Below, one piece after another: positions 53,416 through 61,333 of a stretch of 64,000 nt of DNA. The notes below the pieces were generated by a model. The model was not told the DNA's origin. It ran no database searches and was given only the letters and a program-made list of their open reading frames with translations. The DNA comes from Bryobacterales bacterium. Its GTDB lineage: Bacteria; Acidobacteriota; Terriglobia; Bryobacterales; Bryobacteraceae. The stretch covers positions 35,971-99,970 of the forward strand of contig JADZAF010000223.1 in NCBI GenBank assembly GCA_020852755.1, read 5' to 3'. The position numbers and the translations under genes were made by a program. Numbering within the stretch: position 1 is the first letter of the stretch; each line of letters begins with the position of its first letter.

Positions 53416-54524
53416 TGAACCTGTTGGTCCCGAATCTCGGCTCCACTTCCCTGAAATACCAGTTGATTGAAATGCCATCCGGGAGATCCCTGGCTAAAGG
53501 CCGCCTGGAACGCGTGCGCGACTACGGCGAGGCCATCGGCCAGATCCGGACGGATGGCGCGCGGATCGACGGGGTGGCTTTCAAGGCCGTGCTGGCCGGC
53601 CCGCGCTACCGGGGCACCTTTCTGATCGACGGCGATCTCATCCAGGCCCTGGAGCAGTACCTGCCCGCCTCGCCGGCGCACAACGCCATTTACCTCGCCG
53701 GAATCCGCGCTTTTCAGGAGAAGATGCCGGGCGTTCCCCTGGTGGCCGCGTTTGAAACCGAGTTTCACGCCACCATGCCGGACTACGCCCGCCGGTACGG
53801 GACGCCTGGTCAGTGGTGGGACGAGGGAGTGCAGAAGTATGGATTTCACGGGGCCTCGCACGAATTCATCGCCGGGCGTGCTCCGGACTTTCTCGGCGTG
53901 CCGCCCGAGTCGCTGCGCCTGATCAGCTGCCACCTGGGAGGCAGTTCCTCCATCTGCGCCGTGGACCGCGGCCGCTCCATCGATACCACCATGGGATTCT
54001 CGCCGCAGTCCGGCCTGGAGAACGCCACCCGCCACGGGGAACTGGACGCCTTCGCGGTGCTCTACATGATGGAGCGCCACGGCTGGGACACCGCCGAGGT
54101 GCGCCGCCAGCTCGCCCAGACCGGAGGTCTGGCGGGCATCTCGGGTATCGCCGGGGGCGACGTGCGCGACCTGGAACAAGCCGAGCGCGAGGGCAACGCC
54201 CTGGCCGGCCTCGCCCTCAAGGTTTTCGCCTACCAGGTGAAGAAGACGGTCGGCGCCTACACCGCCGCGATGGGCGGCTTGGACGCTGTCGCCTTTACGG
54301 GCGGCATCGGTGAAAACTCCGCCCGGCTGCGGGCCGAATGCTGCGAAGGCCTCGAGTTCCTCGGCATCCGGCTGGATCCGGAGAGGAACGCGGGAGGAGC
54401 CGGCGATCGCCTGCTATCGGCCGACGGCGCGCCGGTAAAGGTGCTGGCACTGGCCACCAACGAAGAGATCGTGGTCGCGCGCAGGGCCTATCGCTGCCTG
54501 ACGGGCCGCTCGGCCGCGGCCTGA
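53415..54524 (+). CDS. Acetate/propionate-kinase-family protein with altered catalytic residues
   Basis: 369 aa from GTG 53415 (TAGTG overlap, GAGAGG upstream). ASKHA-fold acyl kinase: NLGSTSLKYQLIE (N-terminal phosphate loop), KYGFHGASHEFIAGRA (~145), HLGGSSSICAVD, TTMGFSPQSGLENATRHGELD (conserved Arg) and FTGGIGENSARLR. Two differences from AckA: the FDTAFH catalytic Asp motif reads FETEFH (Asp to Glu), and the HRVVHGG region reads FKAVLAG (Arg to Lys). Activity on acetate is therefore uncertain. No phosphotransacetylase gene is nearby. Confidence 0.85.
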   Translation: MNLLVPNLGSTSLKYQLIEMPSGRSLAKGRLERVRDYGEAIGQIRTDGARIDGVAFKAVLAGPRYRGTFLIDGDLIQALEQYLPASPAHNAIYLAGIRAFQEKMPGVPLVAAFETEFHATMPDYARRYGTPGQWWDEGVQKYGFHGASHEFIAGRAPDFLGVPPESLRLISCHLGGSSSICAVDRGRSIDTTMGFSPQSGLENATRHGELDAFAVLYMMERHGWDTAEVRRQLAQTGGLAGISGIAGGDVRDLEQAEREGNALAGLALKVFAYQVKKTVGAYTAAMGGLDAVAFTGGIGENSARLRAECCEGLEFLGIRLDPERNAGGAGDRLLSADGAPVKVLALATNEEIVVARRAYRCLTGRSAAA

Positions 54525-54549
54525 AGGCGGCCGGCCGGCGCGCGCGCCT

Positions 54550-56193
54550 TTACGTCTCCGACCAGTTGCGCCGCGCCAGGATGGTGGCCGGTTCGTAGCG
54601 GCGCCCCCGCGCCAGGCGTCTGTCTTCCCGCAGGCTGGTCCACCACAGCACCGGACCAAGGACACGGGCTGTAGCGGCGGCGAAGAAGCCGAACTCCTGC
54701 TGGATCTCCTCCCGGAGCGCCCGTATCTGGAGCGCGATGGAACGGTTGGCCTTGCGGAGCCGGTGCTCCATGGCCCAGAGCATCGCGGCGTACACGTGCC
54801 TCAGCATCCTGGACTCCCGCCGGAAGCGTTCCCGCACCCGCCGGTCGGGATGGTTCCTGTGCCGCTTCCATCCCGCCAGGGTGGTCCGGCAAACCCGGAA
54901 GAGGCTGGGACCATTGCGCTCGAAGTCCCCCCGGAACGCCGCATCCAGGAACTTTCTGGATTCCTCGCGGGAGATGGCCGGGTGCCGGAAGTTGAACGCC
55001 TCCTGGCCGTGTATGTCCGCCATGTCCACGTTCAGCAGCCGGTCCTGCTCCTCCATCTCACTATAGAGAGGCGTGCCGGGAACCGGTGTGTACAGCATGA
55101 ACTGATGGAGATCGGTCTGGTGCGCGATGGCGTGCTCGATCTCCTTGCCGATGTTCTCCGGCGTGTGATGTTCCAGCCCCAGGATGGTGGAACCGAGCAG
55201 CACGATGCCATGCTCCCGCAGTTCCCGCGTCAGCCGGAGTGTGTCCGTGCCTTCCAGCTTGGCATAGCCGGAGCGCGGGGATTCGAGCCCCAGCCAGATG
55301 GAAGAGACGCCCAATTCCACCAGTTCCTCATAGCTGTATTTCCGGATGGCGTTGGCGGAAGAGAAAATGTTGAACGCCCAGCTCTTGCCGGCCGCCTTCA
55401 TGCGCGCCAGCAGGTCCATGACCCGCTTCCTCTGCAGAAGGAAGTTCTCATCCATGATGAAGAACGACTTCACGTTGCGCGCCGCTTCCGCTTCCTCCAT
55501 CAGCCGGTAGAGTTCCTCCCCGGTGGAGTAGAAGTTGAGCACCTTGCCCTTCCCTCCGAAGAAAGCCGATGTCGTACAGAAGTTGCAGCCCATCGGGCAG
55601 CCCACCGAGGCAATGATGGTGGCCGACATTTCGGCCCGGTCGGGTACTTTGACTCCCATGACCCGCAGGTCAAAGCCGGAGGAGAGCGCCGGATGGCGGA
55701 TCGGGGCGGCCGGATCCTCGCCCAGGTACTGGCGCATCCAGGCGATGCCGTCGCCCTTCACGATGTGGTCGGCGTCCAGCAGCCGCTCGATGCCCGGGAT
55801 GGCCGCTACATGGCCGCCCACGACGATCGTGGAGCCGGGCGACAGTTCCCGCACCATGCGGCACATCTCGCGGGCTTTTCCCACGTTCACAATGATCGAG
55901 GAGATGCCCACGATGTCGTACGGATGGGCCTGCAACTCCCGGGCGAATGCCTGGCGGCTGGGAAAATCGAGCACCGTGCAGGGCGCCGAGATGTTCTCCT
56001 GGATCATCAGAATACCCCAGGAGCGGTGAAAACGCCGCAGCGAGAAGGAGCCCTGAGCCTTGGTCACCTGGTTGTGGTAAAGCTCCATGGGGTTGATGGA
56101 GCGGCTGCCGAATTCGTCGTCTTGCGCATATGGGCCGAACACGGACGAGAGCAGGACGCGAGCCCGGACACCCTTGGGATGAGTCTTGTGCAT
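54550..56193 (-). CDS. B12-binding-domain radical SAM protein
   Basis: 547 aa. An N-terminal cobalamin-binding-like region (~70-180; DIVGISSIIVNVGKAREMCR, IVVGGHVAAIPG) is followed by the radical SAM domain with ASVGCPMGCNFCTTSAFFGGKG (~205, CxxxCxxC), FIMDENFLLQRKRV and SIWLGLESPRSG (~300). The C-terminal ~150 residues are basic and helical without a recognised motif. Family members include methylthiotransferase-like and hopanoid or lipid-modifying enzymes. No substrate clue lies nearby, and the gene is alone on its strand. Confidence 0.88.
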   Translation of the reverse strand: MHKTHPKGVRARVLLSSVFGPYAQDDEFGSRSINPMELYHNQVTKAQGSFSLRRFHRSWGILMIQENISAPCTVLDFPSRQAFARELQAHPYDIVGISSIIVNVGKAREMCRMVRELSPGSTIVVGGHVAAIPGIERLLDADHIVKGDGIAWMRQYLGEDPAAPIRHPALSSGFDLRVMGVKVPDRAEMSATIIASVGCPMGCNFCTTSAFFGGKGKVLNFYSTGEELYRLMEEAEAARNVKSFFIMDENFLLQRKRVMDLLARMKAAGKSWAFNIFSSANAIRKYSYEELVELGVSSIWLGLESPRSGYAKLEGTDTLRLTRELREHGIVLLGSTILGLEHHTPENIGKEIEHAIAHQTDLHQFMLYTPVPGTPLYSEMEEQDRLLNVDMADIHGQEAFNFRHPAISREESRKFLDAAFRGDFERNGPSLFRVCRTTLAGWKRHRNHPDRRVRERFRRESRMLRHVYAAMLWAMEHRLRKANRSIALQIRALREEIQQEFGFFAAATARVLGPVLWWTSLREDRRLARGRRYEPATILARRNWSET

Positions 56194-56335
56194 TTCGGGA
56201 GGCGGATTGAAGAGAAACTACCGCTTCAATCCAGTGTAACAGGTCCGGAACCGTCGCAATTCGGGCGCCGCGGGGCGGGACGCTCGGGCGAGGCGGCGGG
56301 AGTGCAATCCCGGCGGGCCTCTCCGAATTTTTTAG

Positions 56336-56364
56336 TTGACAGGCGGGGACGCCGGGTGTATTCT
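56336..56364 (+). promoter_or_regulatory. Sigma70-type promoter of the blaI operon
   Basis: Consensus TTGACA (56336-56341), 17-nt spacer, TATTCT (56359-56364). Transcription would start at or inside the adjacent inverted repeat. Confidence 0.7.
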
Positions 56365-56379
56365 CCTAATGGATTAGGA
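56364..56379 (+). promoter_or_regulatory. BlaI-type operator, perfect inverted repeat
   Basis: TCCTAAT-GG-ATTAGGA, a perfect 7-bp dyad overlapping the -10/+1 region and three nt before the blaI start codon. Its position fits autorepression by the BlaI-family protein it precedes. Confidence 0.7.
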
Positions 56380-56382
56380 ATT

Positions 56383-56784
56383 ATGGCCCGGAAGAAAAAC
56401 TCGGAGCAGCTCACCCCCCTCGAGCTGGACCTCATGAAGATCCTGTGGGAGACCGGGCCGGCCTCCGTGCAGGAGGTCCTGGAACGGCTACCCCGCGAGC
56501 GCGACCTGGCCTATACGACCGTTCAGACCATGCTGAACGTCTTATACCGTAAGGGCCGCGTGGAACGGAAGCTCAAGGACCGCGCCTACTACTACCGGCC
56601 GGTCCTCAGCCGGCAGAAGGCCCTCGGACAGATGGTGGGCGACCTGGTGGACCGGGTGTTCTCGGGTTCGGCCGAGAGCCTGGTCATGAACCTTCTGGAA
56701 ACCCGGCGGCTTACGCCCGAAAAACTGGCCCGGCTGAACGAGATGCTCGACCGGGCAGGGGAGGATGGCGATGGAAAGAGTTAG
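56383..56784 (+). CDS. blaI: BlaI/MecI-family transcriptional repressor
   Basis: 133 aa from ATG 56383 (AGGA ribosome binding site). Winged-helix repressor: LTPLELDLMKILWETGPASVQEVLERLP at the N-terminus (helix-turn-helix), LAYTTVQTMLNVLYRKGRVERKLKDRAYYYRP (recognition helix and wing), and a C-terminal dimerisation helix. Such repressors bind a dyad operator and are cleaved after M56-sensor activation; a suitable dyad lies directly upstream. It overlaps the downstream sensor-protease gene. The open frame running back to 54763 is antisense to the radical SAM gene. Confidence 0.92.
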   Translation: MARKKNSEQLTPLELDLMKILWETGPASVQEVLERLPRERDLAYTTVQTMLNVLYRKGRVERKLKDRAYYYRPVLSRQKALGQMVGDLVDRVFSGSAESLVMNLLETRRLTPEKLARLNEMLDRAGEDGDGKS

Positions 56785-58069
56785 CCATCTGGCGATCACG
56801 TTTCTGCTCAACGCGCTGTGGCAGACGGCGCTGGTGCTGGTTGCCGCGGAGTTGTCCGTCCGCGCGCTCAAGCGGCTCACGGCGGCACAGCAATACCGGC
56901 TGTGGGTCCTCGCCCTGCTCCTGGCTGTGGCGGCGCCCCTGGCCAGCCTGAGGGTCTTCCGGGCCGAGGCGCCGGCGGCCGTCCCACGCGCGGCTGTCGA
57001 AGCCGCCGCCCCGCAAGCCGTCGAGGCTTCCGCGCCCGCTCCCGCCGGCCTGACCCGGACCATCGGGTTCAACGGCCCGTTGTCGCTGGCGCTGGCCTCC
57101 CTCTACTTCGCTTTTCTGCTGTTCCGCCTGGCAGCGATCGCCCGCGCCTACCTGGCCGCCCGGAGAATCCGCTCGCTCGCCCGCGAATATCCTCTCTCGC
57201 CGGTGGCCGGCTCCATCGCCCGGCAATGCCGGGCGGCCGTGGGGATCGCCGAAGCGCCCGTCCTGCATTCTCCGCTGATCGAAGGTCCTGCCACCGTAGG
57301 GTGCCGCCGGCCGGTCGTCATCCTGCCGGATATGATGCGCCAGGAGGAGTCACCCGACGTTCTGCGCACGGTTTTGGGGCACGAGATGGCCCACATCCGC
57401 CGCCGGGACTTCTTCTGGAATCTGCTCTGCGAGTTGGCCTGGACGCCGCTGTCGTGGAACCCGGCCGCGGTGATTCTGCGTCGCCGGATCCGGGCTTCGC
57501 GCGAACTGGCGTGCGACGAGATGGTGGCGGGGCAGGTGCTTGACGCGCCTGCCTATGCGCGGTCGCTGGTCAGCCTGGCGAACTCGCTGGCCCCGGCCCC
57601 GCCCCAGGCCTACGCGCTCGGCATTCTGGACAGCGACATCCTGGAGCAGCGCGTGCGCAGGCTTCTGAGGAAGCCGGCCGCCCCGGCCCGGAGACTGGTC
57701 TTCGGTCTGGCAGCGGCCGTCCTGGGAGTCTCCGTGCTGGCCGCTTCGGCGTTCTCGGTGGTGGCTTCCGGCCCGCGCGGGGGAGCGCTCGCCGGGAGGG
57801 TATTCGACCCGCGCGGAGGCTCGGTACCGGGCGCCCAGGTCATCGTGCGCCACTTGGCGACCGGAGCGGCCCGAACCACCTTCACCGGAGAACCCGGCGA
57901 TTTCGCCTTTCGCAATCTCCCGTCCGGCCGGTATCAGCTGGAAGTACGCAAGCCCGGCTTCCGCCTGTACCGGCTGGCCAATGTCGAGGCCGGCTCCAAG
58001 GCCTCGCCCGTGCGGGCCGTGCTCAGCCTTGGCATGGTCCGGGAAACCATAACGGTTCACGGCAACTGA
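56771..58069 (+). CDS. M56 (BlaR1-like) membrane metallopeptidase with C-terminal carboxypeptidase-regulatory domain
   Basis: 432 aa from ATG 56771 (GGAGG six nt upstream), overlapping blaI by 14 nt. N-terminal membrane helices, then LGHEMAHIRRRDFFWN (zinc HExxH, ~204) and ELACDEMV. A fourth helix (~310-325) leads to a periplasmic Ig-like CarboxypepD_reg domain (LAGRVFDPRGGSVPGAQVIV, LPSGRYQLEVRKPGF). There is no penicillin-binding sensor domain, so the signal is not obviously a beta-lactam. It probably cleaves the co-encoded BlaI on stimulation. Confidence 0.9.
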   Translation: MERVSHLAITFLLNALWQTALVLVAAELSVRALKRLTAAQQYRLWVLALLLAVAAPLASLRVFRAEAPAAVPRAAVEAAAPQAVEASAPAPAGLTRTIGFNGPLSLALASLYFAFLLFRLAAIARAYLAARRIRSLAREYPLSPVAGSIARQCRAAVGIAEAPVLHSPLIEGPATVGCRRPVVILPDMMRQEESPDVLRTVLGHEMAHIRRRDFFWNLLCELAWTPLSWNPAAVILRRRIRASRELACDEMVAGQVLDAPAYARSLVSLANSLAPAPPQAYALGILDSDILEQRVRRLLRKPAAPARRLVFGLAAAVLGVSVLAASAFSVVASGPRGGALAGRVFDPRGGSVPGAQVIVRHLATGAARTTFTGEPGDFAFRNLPSGRYQLEVRKPGFRLYRLANVEAGSKASPVRAVLSLGMVRETITVHGN

Positions 58070-58106
58070 ACTTCAAACAGCCCTAGGAAAAGAAGAGGAA
58101 CGAGTC

Positions 58107-58760
58107 ATGAAGACAAAGAACGCGCTCGTGGTGTGTCTTGCCCTGGCCGGCAGTGCCTGGGCGGGTGAAATCGTTGGCACGGTTTACGATCCGGGCGGCG
58201 CGGTGGTCCCGGGCGCTGCAGTCACCCTGGTTTCGCTGGCGGACGGCGGTTCGCACAAAACCGCGACGGACGCCCAGGGAGACTTCTCCTTCAACGGGTT
58301 CGCAGGGGGGCGGTACCGCGTGGAGGTGGCGGCGCCCGGGTTCGCCCTGAGCCGCGAGGCCGGAGTTCTGCCGGACGTCTCCACCAGCCTGCGCCTGGAC
58401 GTGGTGCTCCGGCTCGGCGCGGTCCGTGAGAGCATGACCATCCAGCGAGCCGGAACTCCCGGACCGGCGCCCGCCCGGAGGGTGCGCGCGGGAGGCCGCG
58501 TGCAGCCGCCCAGAATTCTGGCCCAGGTACGGCCTGTCTATCCGGAAGGGTCCAACGCGACCGGGAAGGTCCTGCTGCACGCCGTCATTCTTCCGGACGG
58601 CGGCCTGGGCCGGGCGCAGCTGATTACGGCTCCGGACAGGGCGCTGGCGCAGGCAGTCATGGACGCGGTTGCCCAGTGGCGCTACCAGCCGGCCGTGCTC
58701 AATGGCCAGCCGGTCGAGACCGAGACGATGATCGAGATCGAATTTCGCATGACTCCGTGA
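58107..58760 (+). CDS. Periplasmic protein with carboxypeptidase-regulatory and TonB C-terminal domains
   Basis: 217 aa. Signal peptide (VVCLALAGSAWAG), a CarboxypepD_reg domain (~22-105; GTVYDPGGAVVPGAAVTLV, GGRYRVEVAAPGF), a Pro/Arg linker, then a TonB C-terminal domain (~135-217; QVRPVYPEGSNATGKVLLHAVI, VAQWRYQPAVLNGQPVE). No membrane anchor other than the signal peptide, unlike energy-transducing TonB. It follows blaI and the M56 gene with a 37-nt gap and is likely in their operon. Confidence 0.87.
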   Translation: MKTKNALVVCLALAGSAWAGEIVGTVYDPGGAVVPGAAVTLVSLADGGSHKTATDAQGDFSFNGFAGGRYRVEVAAPGFALSREAGVLPDVSTSLRLDVVLRLGAVRESMTIQRAGTPGPAPARRVRAGGRVQPPRILAQVRPVYPEGSNATGKVLLHAVILPDGGLGRAQLITAPDRALAQAVMDAVAQWRYQPAVLNGQPVETETMIEIEFRMTP

Positions 58761-58766
58761 ACGAAA

Positions 58767-58800
58767 AAGGCCCGCACCCGGAATCGCGGGTGCGGGCCTT
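58767..58800 (-). terminator. Convergent intrinsic terminator
   Basis: AAGGCCCGCACCCG / CGGGTGCGGGCCTT, 14-bp stem with a 6-nt loop (58781-58786). On the minus strand it is followed by TTTTT, so it mainly ends the M48 protease transcript, and it probably also stops the blaI operon. Confidence 0.9.
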
Positions 58801-58821
58801 GACCTGGCCGGGAACGCGCCG

Positions 58822-59817
58822 TTACCCGTCGCGGCGCTTCAGCGTCGGGCGCTCGTCCTCGTCTTTCTTCTGCTGCTTCTCGTCTCCGCCCTCTTCAATG
58901 GGCGCGCCGCTGCCAGGAGCCTTCCTCAGCCGCGGGCGATTCACGTCCTTGTCGTCGGGCTTGCGCCGGTTGTGCATGTTGACCAGCCGGGTCTTCACGT
59001 CGTTGAATTCCGAAGTGGTCACCACGTATTCGGGCTTGGCCTTCAGCAGTTCCTCGATGTTCTTCTGGGCGTCCTTGATCCGGTCGTCGGTCATGGGGTG
59101 GGTTGAGAAGACCTTGGCCATGGTGCCGGGTTTCCGTTTTTCCATGGACTGGATCTTCTCGAAGAAGTCCACGAACGCCACCGGGTCGTACCCGGTTTTG
59201 TACAGGTACTGCAAGCCCAGCAGGTCGGCCTCTTTCTCGAAGCCGCGGCTGAAGGTCAGGAAGCCCAGCGGTATGGCCAGCCCGGCGCCCTGGCGGATGG
59301 CATAACCCGTCCAGCCGCCCATGAAGATCAGGGGAATGCTGGCGTAGTTGATCAGCGTGCCGCGGGTGGCTTGCCGGGTCCCGTGGCGCGCCGCCACGTG
59401 GGCGATCTCGTGGGCCATGACGCCGGCCAGCTCAGCCTCGGTCTCCGCCCGGGTGATGAGCCCCGAGTTCACGAAGAAGAAGCCGCCCGGCAGGGCAAAA
59501 GCGTTCACCTCGTCGGAGTCGATCACCTTGATGGTGAAGGGCACCTTCGCGTCGGAATTGCGCACCAGGTTCTGCCCCACCCGGTTGACGTACTCCGCGA
59601 TGATCGGGTCGTCGATGATCTTCGCCTGGCGCTCGACTTCCTGGGCCAGCTGTTTGCCCAGCGCGATCTCTTTTTCGAGCGAATAGAAATTCACACCCCG
59701 GCCGACATCGCGGTTGCCGATTTCCTCGGGGTCTTTTTTCTTGTCCTTGGCGAAGGTAAGCGGCGCCAGAAGCACCGACAGCGCGACCGCCAAGCCGATG
59801 GGCGCGCGACGTGTCAT
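58822..59817 (-). CDS. M48-family periplasmic metalloprotease (BepA/LoiP-like)
   Basis: 331 aa, ATG 59817 with GGAGGG upstream. Signal peptide LAVALSVLLAPLTFAK. VMAHEIAHVAARHGTRQ (~133) is the HExxH zinc site, and GFEKEADLLGLQYLYKTGYDP (~192) gives the Glu ligand. ALPGGFFFVNSGLI is the strand pattern of the family. The C-terminus is long, basic and charged (KRKPDDKD, DEKQQKKDEDERPTLKRRDG). M48 periplasmic members remove misassembled outer-membrane proteins. Confidence 0.9.
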   Translation of the reverse strand: MTRRAPIGLAVALSVLLAPLTFAKDKKKDPEEIGNRDVGRGVNFYSLEKEIALGKQLAQEVERQAKIIDDPIIAEYVNRVGQNLVRNSDAKVPFTIKVIDSDEVNAFALPGGFFFVNSGLITRAETEAELAGVMAHEIAHVAARHGTRQATRGTLINYASIPLIFMGGWTGYAIRQGAGLAIPLGFLTFSRGFEKEADLLGLQYLYKTGYDPVAFVDFFEKIQSMEKRKPGTMAKVFSTHPMTDDRIKDAQKNIEELLKAKPEYVVTTSEFNDVKTRLVNMHNRRKPDDKDVNRPRLRKAPGSGAPIEEGGDEKQQKKDEDERPTLKRRDG

Positions 59818-59864
59818 GGGACAACCCTCCAGATTCGATTATACAGCCGGAATCTCCGAACTCT

Positions 59865-59876
59865 TATACGTATACT
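59865..59876 (+). promoter_or_regulatory. Candidate leaderless promoter element for the aminotransferase
   Basis: TATACGTATA (59865-59874) is a palindrome overlapping TATACT (59871-59876), a -10 that ends seven nt before ATG 59884. No Shine-Dalgarno is visible, so the mRNA would start at or next to the ATG. Confidence 0.4.
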
Positions 59877-59883
59877 GGTGGCC

Positions 59884-61029
59884 ATGGGTTACCAAACCGG
59901 TGTGAAGCCGGACTCCGCCCACCTGGCCGGGACCTGCCGCGACCAGTTTCCGGTCACCGAAAACCTGATTTATCTGAATCATGCCGGTGTGGCGCCGCTC
60001 TCGAGGCCCGCCGCCGAGGCCATGCAGAGCCTGACCCGGGATGCCCTGGAGCACGGCAGCTACCATTACGGGGACTGGCTGGCAACCTATGATGGACTGC
60101 GCACTTCCGCCGCCCGGCTGATCCACTGCCGCCCGGCGGAAATCGCCATTGTAAAGAACACCTCCGAGGGTATCGTGACCCTCTCGGAAGGGTTGGACTG
60201 GCGTCCCGGGGACAAGATCGTGGCCTTTCGCGAGGAGTTCCCAGCCAACTACTTTCCCTGGAAACGCTTGGAAAGAAAGGGCGCGCGTATCGAATGGCTC
60301 TCCTTCCTCGATCCCCTGGACCGGATCGACGAGGCTTGCCGGGGCGCCCGGCTGCTGAGCATCAGCTTCGTGCAGTACCTGAGCGGCTACCGGGCCGGCC
60401 TGGACGCCATCGGTGAGATTTGCCACCGCCGCGGGTGTGTTTTTTTCGTGGACGCCATCCAGGGGCTGGGGGCCTTCCCGTTGGACGTGGAAAAAGCCCG
60501 CATTCACGCCCTCGCGGCCGACGGACACAAGTGGCTTCTGGGGCCGGAAGGCTGCGGCATTCTATACATTAAACAGGAGTTGCAGGATTCCGTCGAGCCG
60601 CCCGAGTTCGGCTGGACCAACGTCGCGGGCTACCATGATTACGCCTCCCGGGACATGGCCCTGCGCCGGGACGCGGGCCGCTACGAGTGCGGGACGCTGA
60701 ACACGGTCGGCTGTTACGGGCTTCGGGCCGCCATCGATTTTCTGCTGGAAATCGGAGTGGAGAATGTGGCGCCGGCTGTTCAGAGCCTGGCCGACCGGCT
60801 GGCCGAAGGCGTCTTGGCCAAAGGCTACGAACTGGCCGTTCCGCGCACCCCGGACAACGGCGCCGGCATCGTCAGCTTCCGCAAAGACGGGGTGGACCCG
60901 CACCAGGTGGTCAGAGAATTGAAGTCGCAGCGCATCGTGGCTGCGCCGCGCCAGGGTTGGATCCGGATGTCGCCCCACTTCTACATTTCCCCGGAAGAGA
61001 TCGAGCGGGTCATCGAGTTGCTGCCGTAG
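59884..61029 (+). CDS. Class V PLP-dependent aminotransferase / cysteine-desulfurase-like protein
   Basis: 381 aa from ATG 59884. LIYLNHAGVAPLSRPA (~29), VKNTSEGIVTLSEGLDWRPGD (~90), FVDAIQGLGAFPLDV (~190) and the PLP Lys in ADGHKWLLGPEGCGILYI (~213) identify the NifS/SufS-like aminotransferase fold. The activating Cys expected of desulfurases near the C-terminus is not evident (FRKDGVDPHQV, then RQGWIRMSPHFYIS), so a different class V reaction is likely (for example isopenicillin epimerase-like). The upstream frame to 59371 is antisense to the M48 gene. Confidence 0.87.
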   Translation: MGYQTGVKPDSAHLAGTCRDQFPVTENLIYLNHAGVAPLSRPAAEAMQSLTRDALEHGSYHYGDWLATYDGLRTSAARLIHCRPAEIAIVKNTSEGIVTLSEGLDWRPGDKIVAFREEFPANYFPWKRLERKGARIEWLSFLDPLDRIDEACRGARLLSISFVQYLSGYRAGLDAIGEICHRRGCVFFVDAIQGLGAFPLDVEKARIHALAADGHKWLLGPEGCGILYIKQELQDSVEPPEFGWTNVAGYHDYASRDMALRRDAGRYECGTLNTVGCYGLRAAIDFLLEIGVENVAPAVQSLADRLAEGVLAKGYELAVPRTPDNGAGIVSFRKDGVDPHQVVRELKSQRIVAAPRQGWIRMSPHFYISPEEIERVIELLP

Positions 61030-61333
61030 GCTTTTGGCGGCCGATGTAGCAGGCGACCGGGCGATACCCGCATGCCCGCCACGCAGGCGCTGCTCGGTTC
61101 CGGCTTGAGCGGCGCCACCCTCTTGTCTTCCAGGTGGTCCACCCTGTGGCCGGCGCCGCGCTGCTTCCGAACCCGTTCGCAACGGTGGTCCGACTCGCGC
61201 CTGTCGACGTAGCTGTCGAGAGCGGTTACGCCAGGCCGCAGGCCGCGGGCACCGGCACGAGAGCCGCAGTTCCCACCGCCATCCTTCGGAGCTTCATACG
61301 CTAAAATAAGCCTTTCGGCGAAAGGAATTTTCA
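61030..61333. other. 304-nt gap with no recognised gene
   Basis: G/C-rich, with open frames on the minus strand that overlap flanking genes and are Arg/Gly/Pro-rich. A TAAAAT near 61302 is a possible -10 for the next gene. Nothing else recognised. Confidence 0.45.

Noticed and set aside
54763..56382. Long plus-strand frame leading into blaI
   Set aside because: It is antisense to the radical SAM gene. The promoter, operator and ribosome binding site directly before ATG 56383 define the true start.
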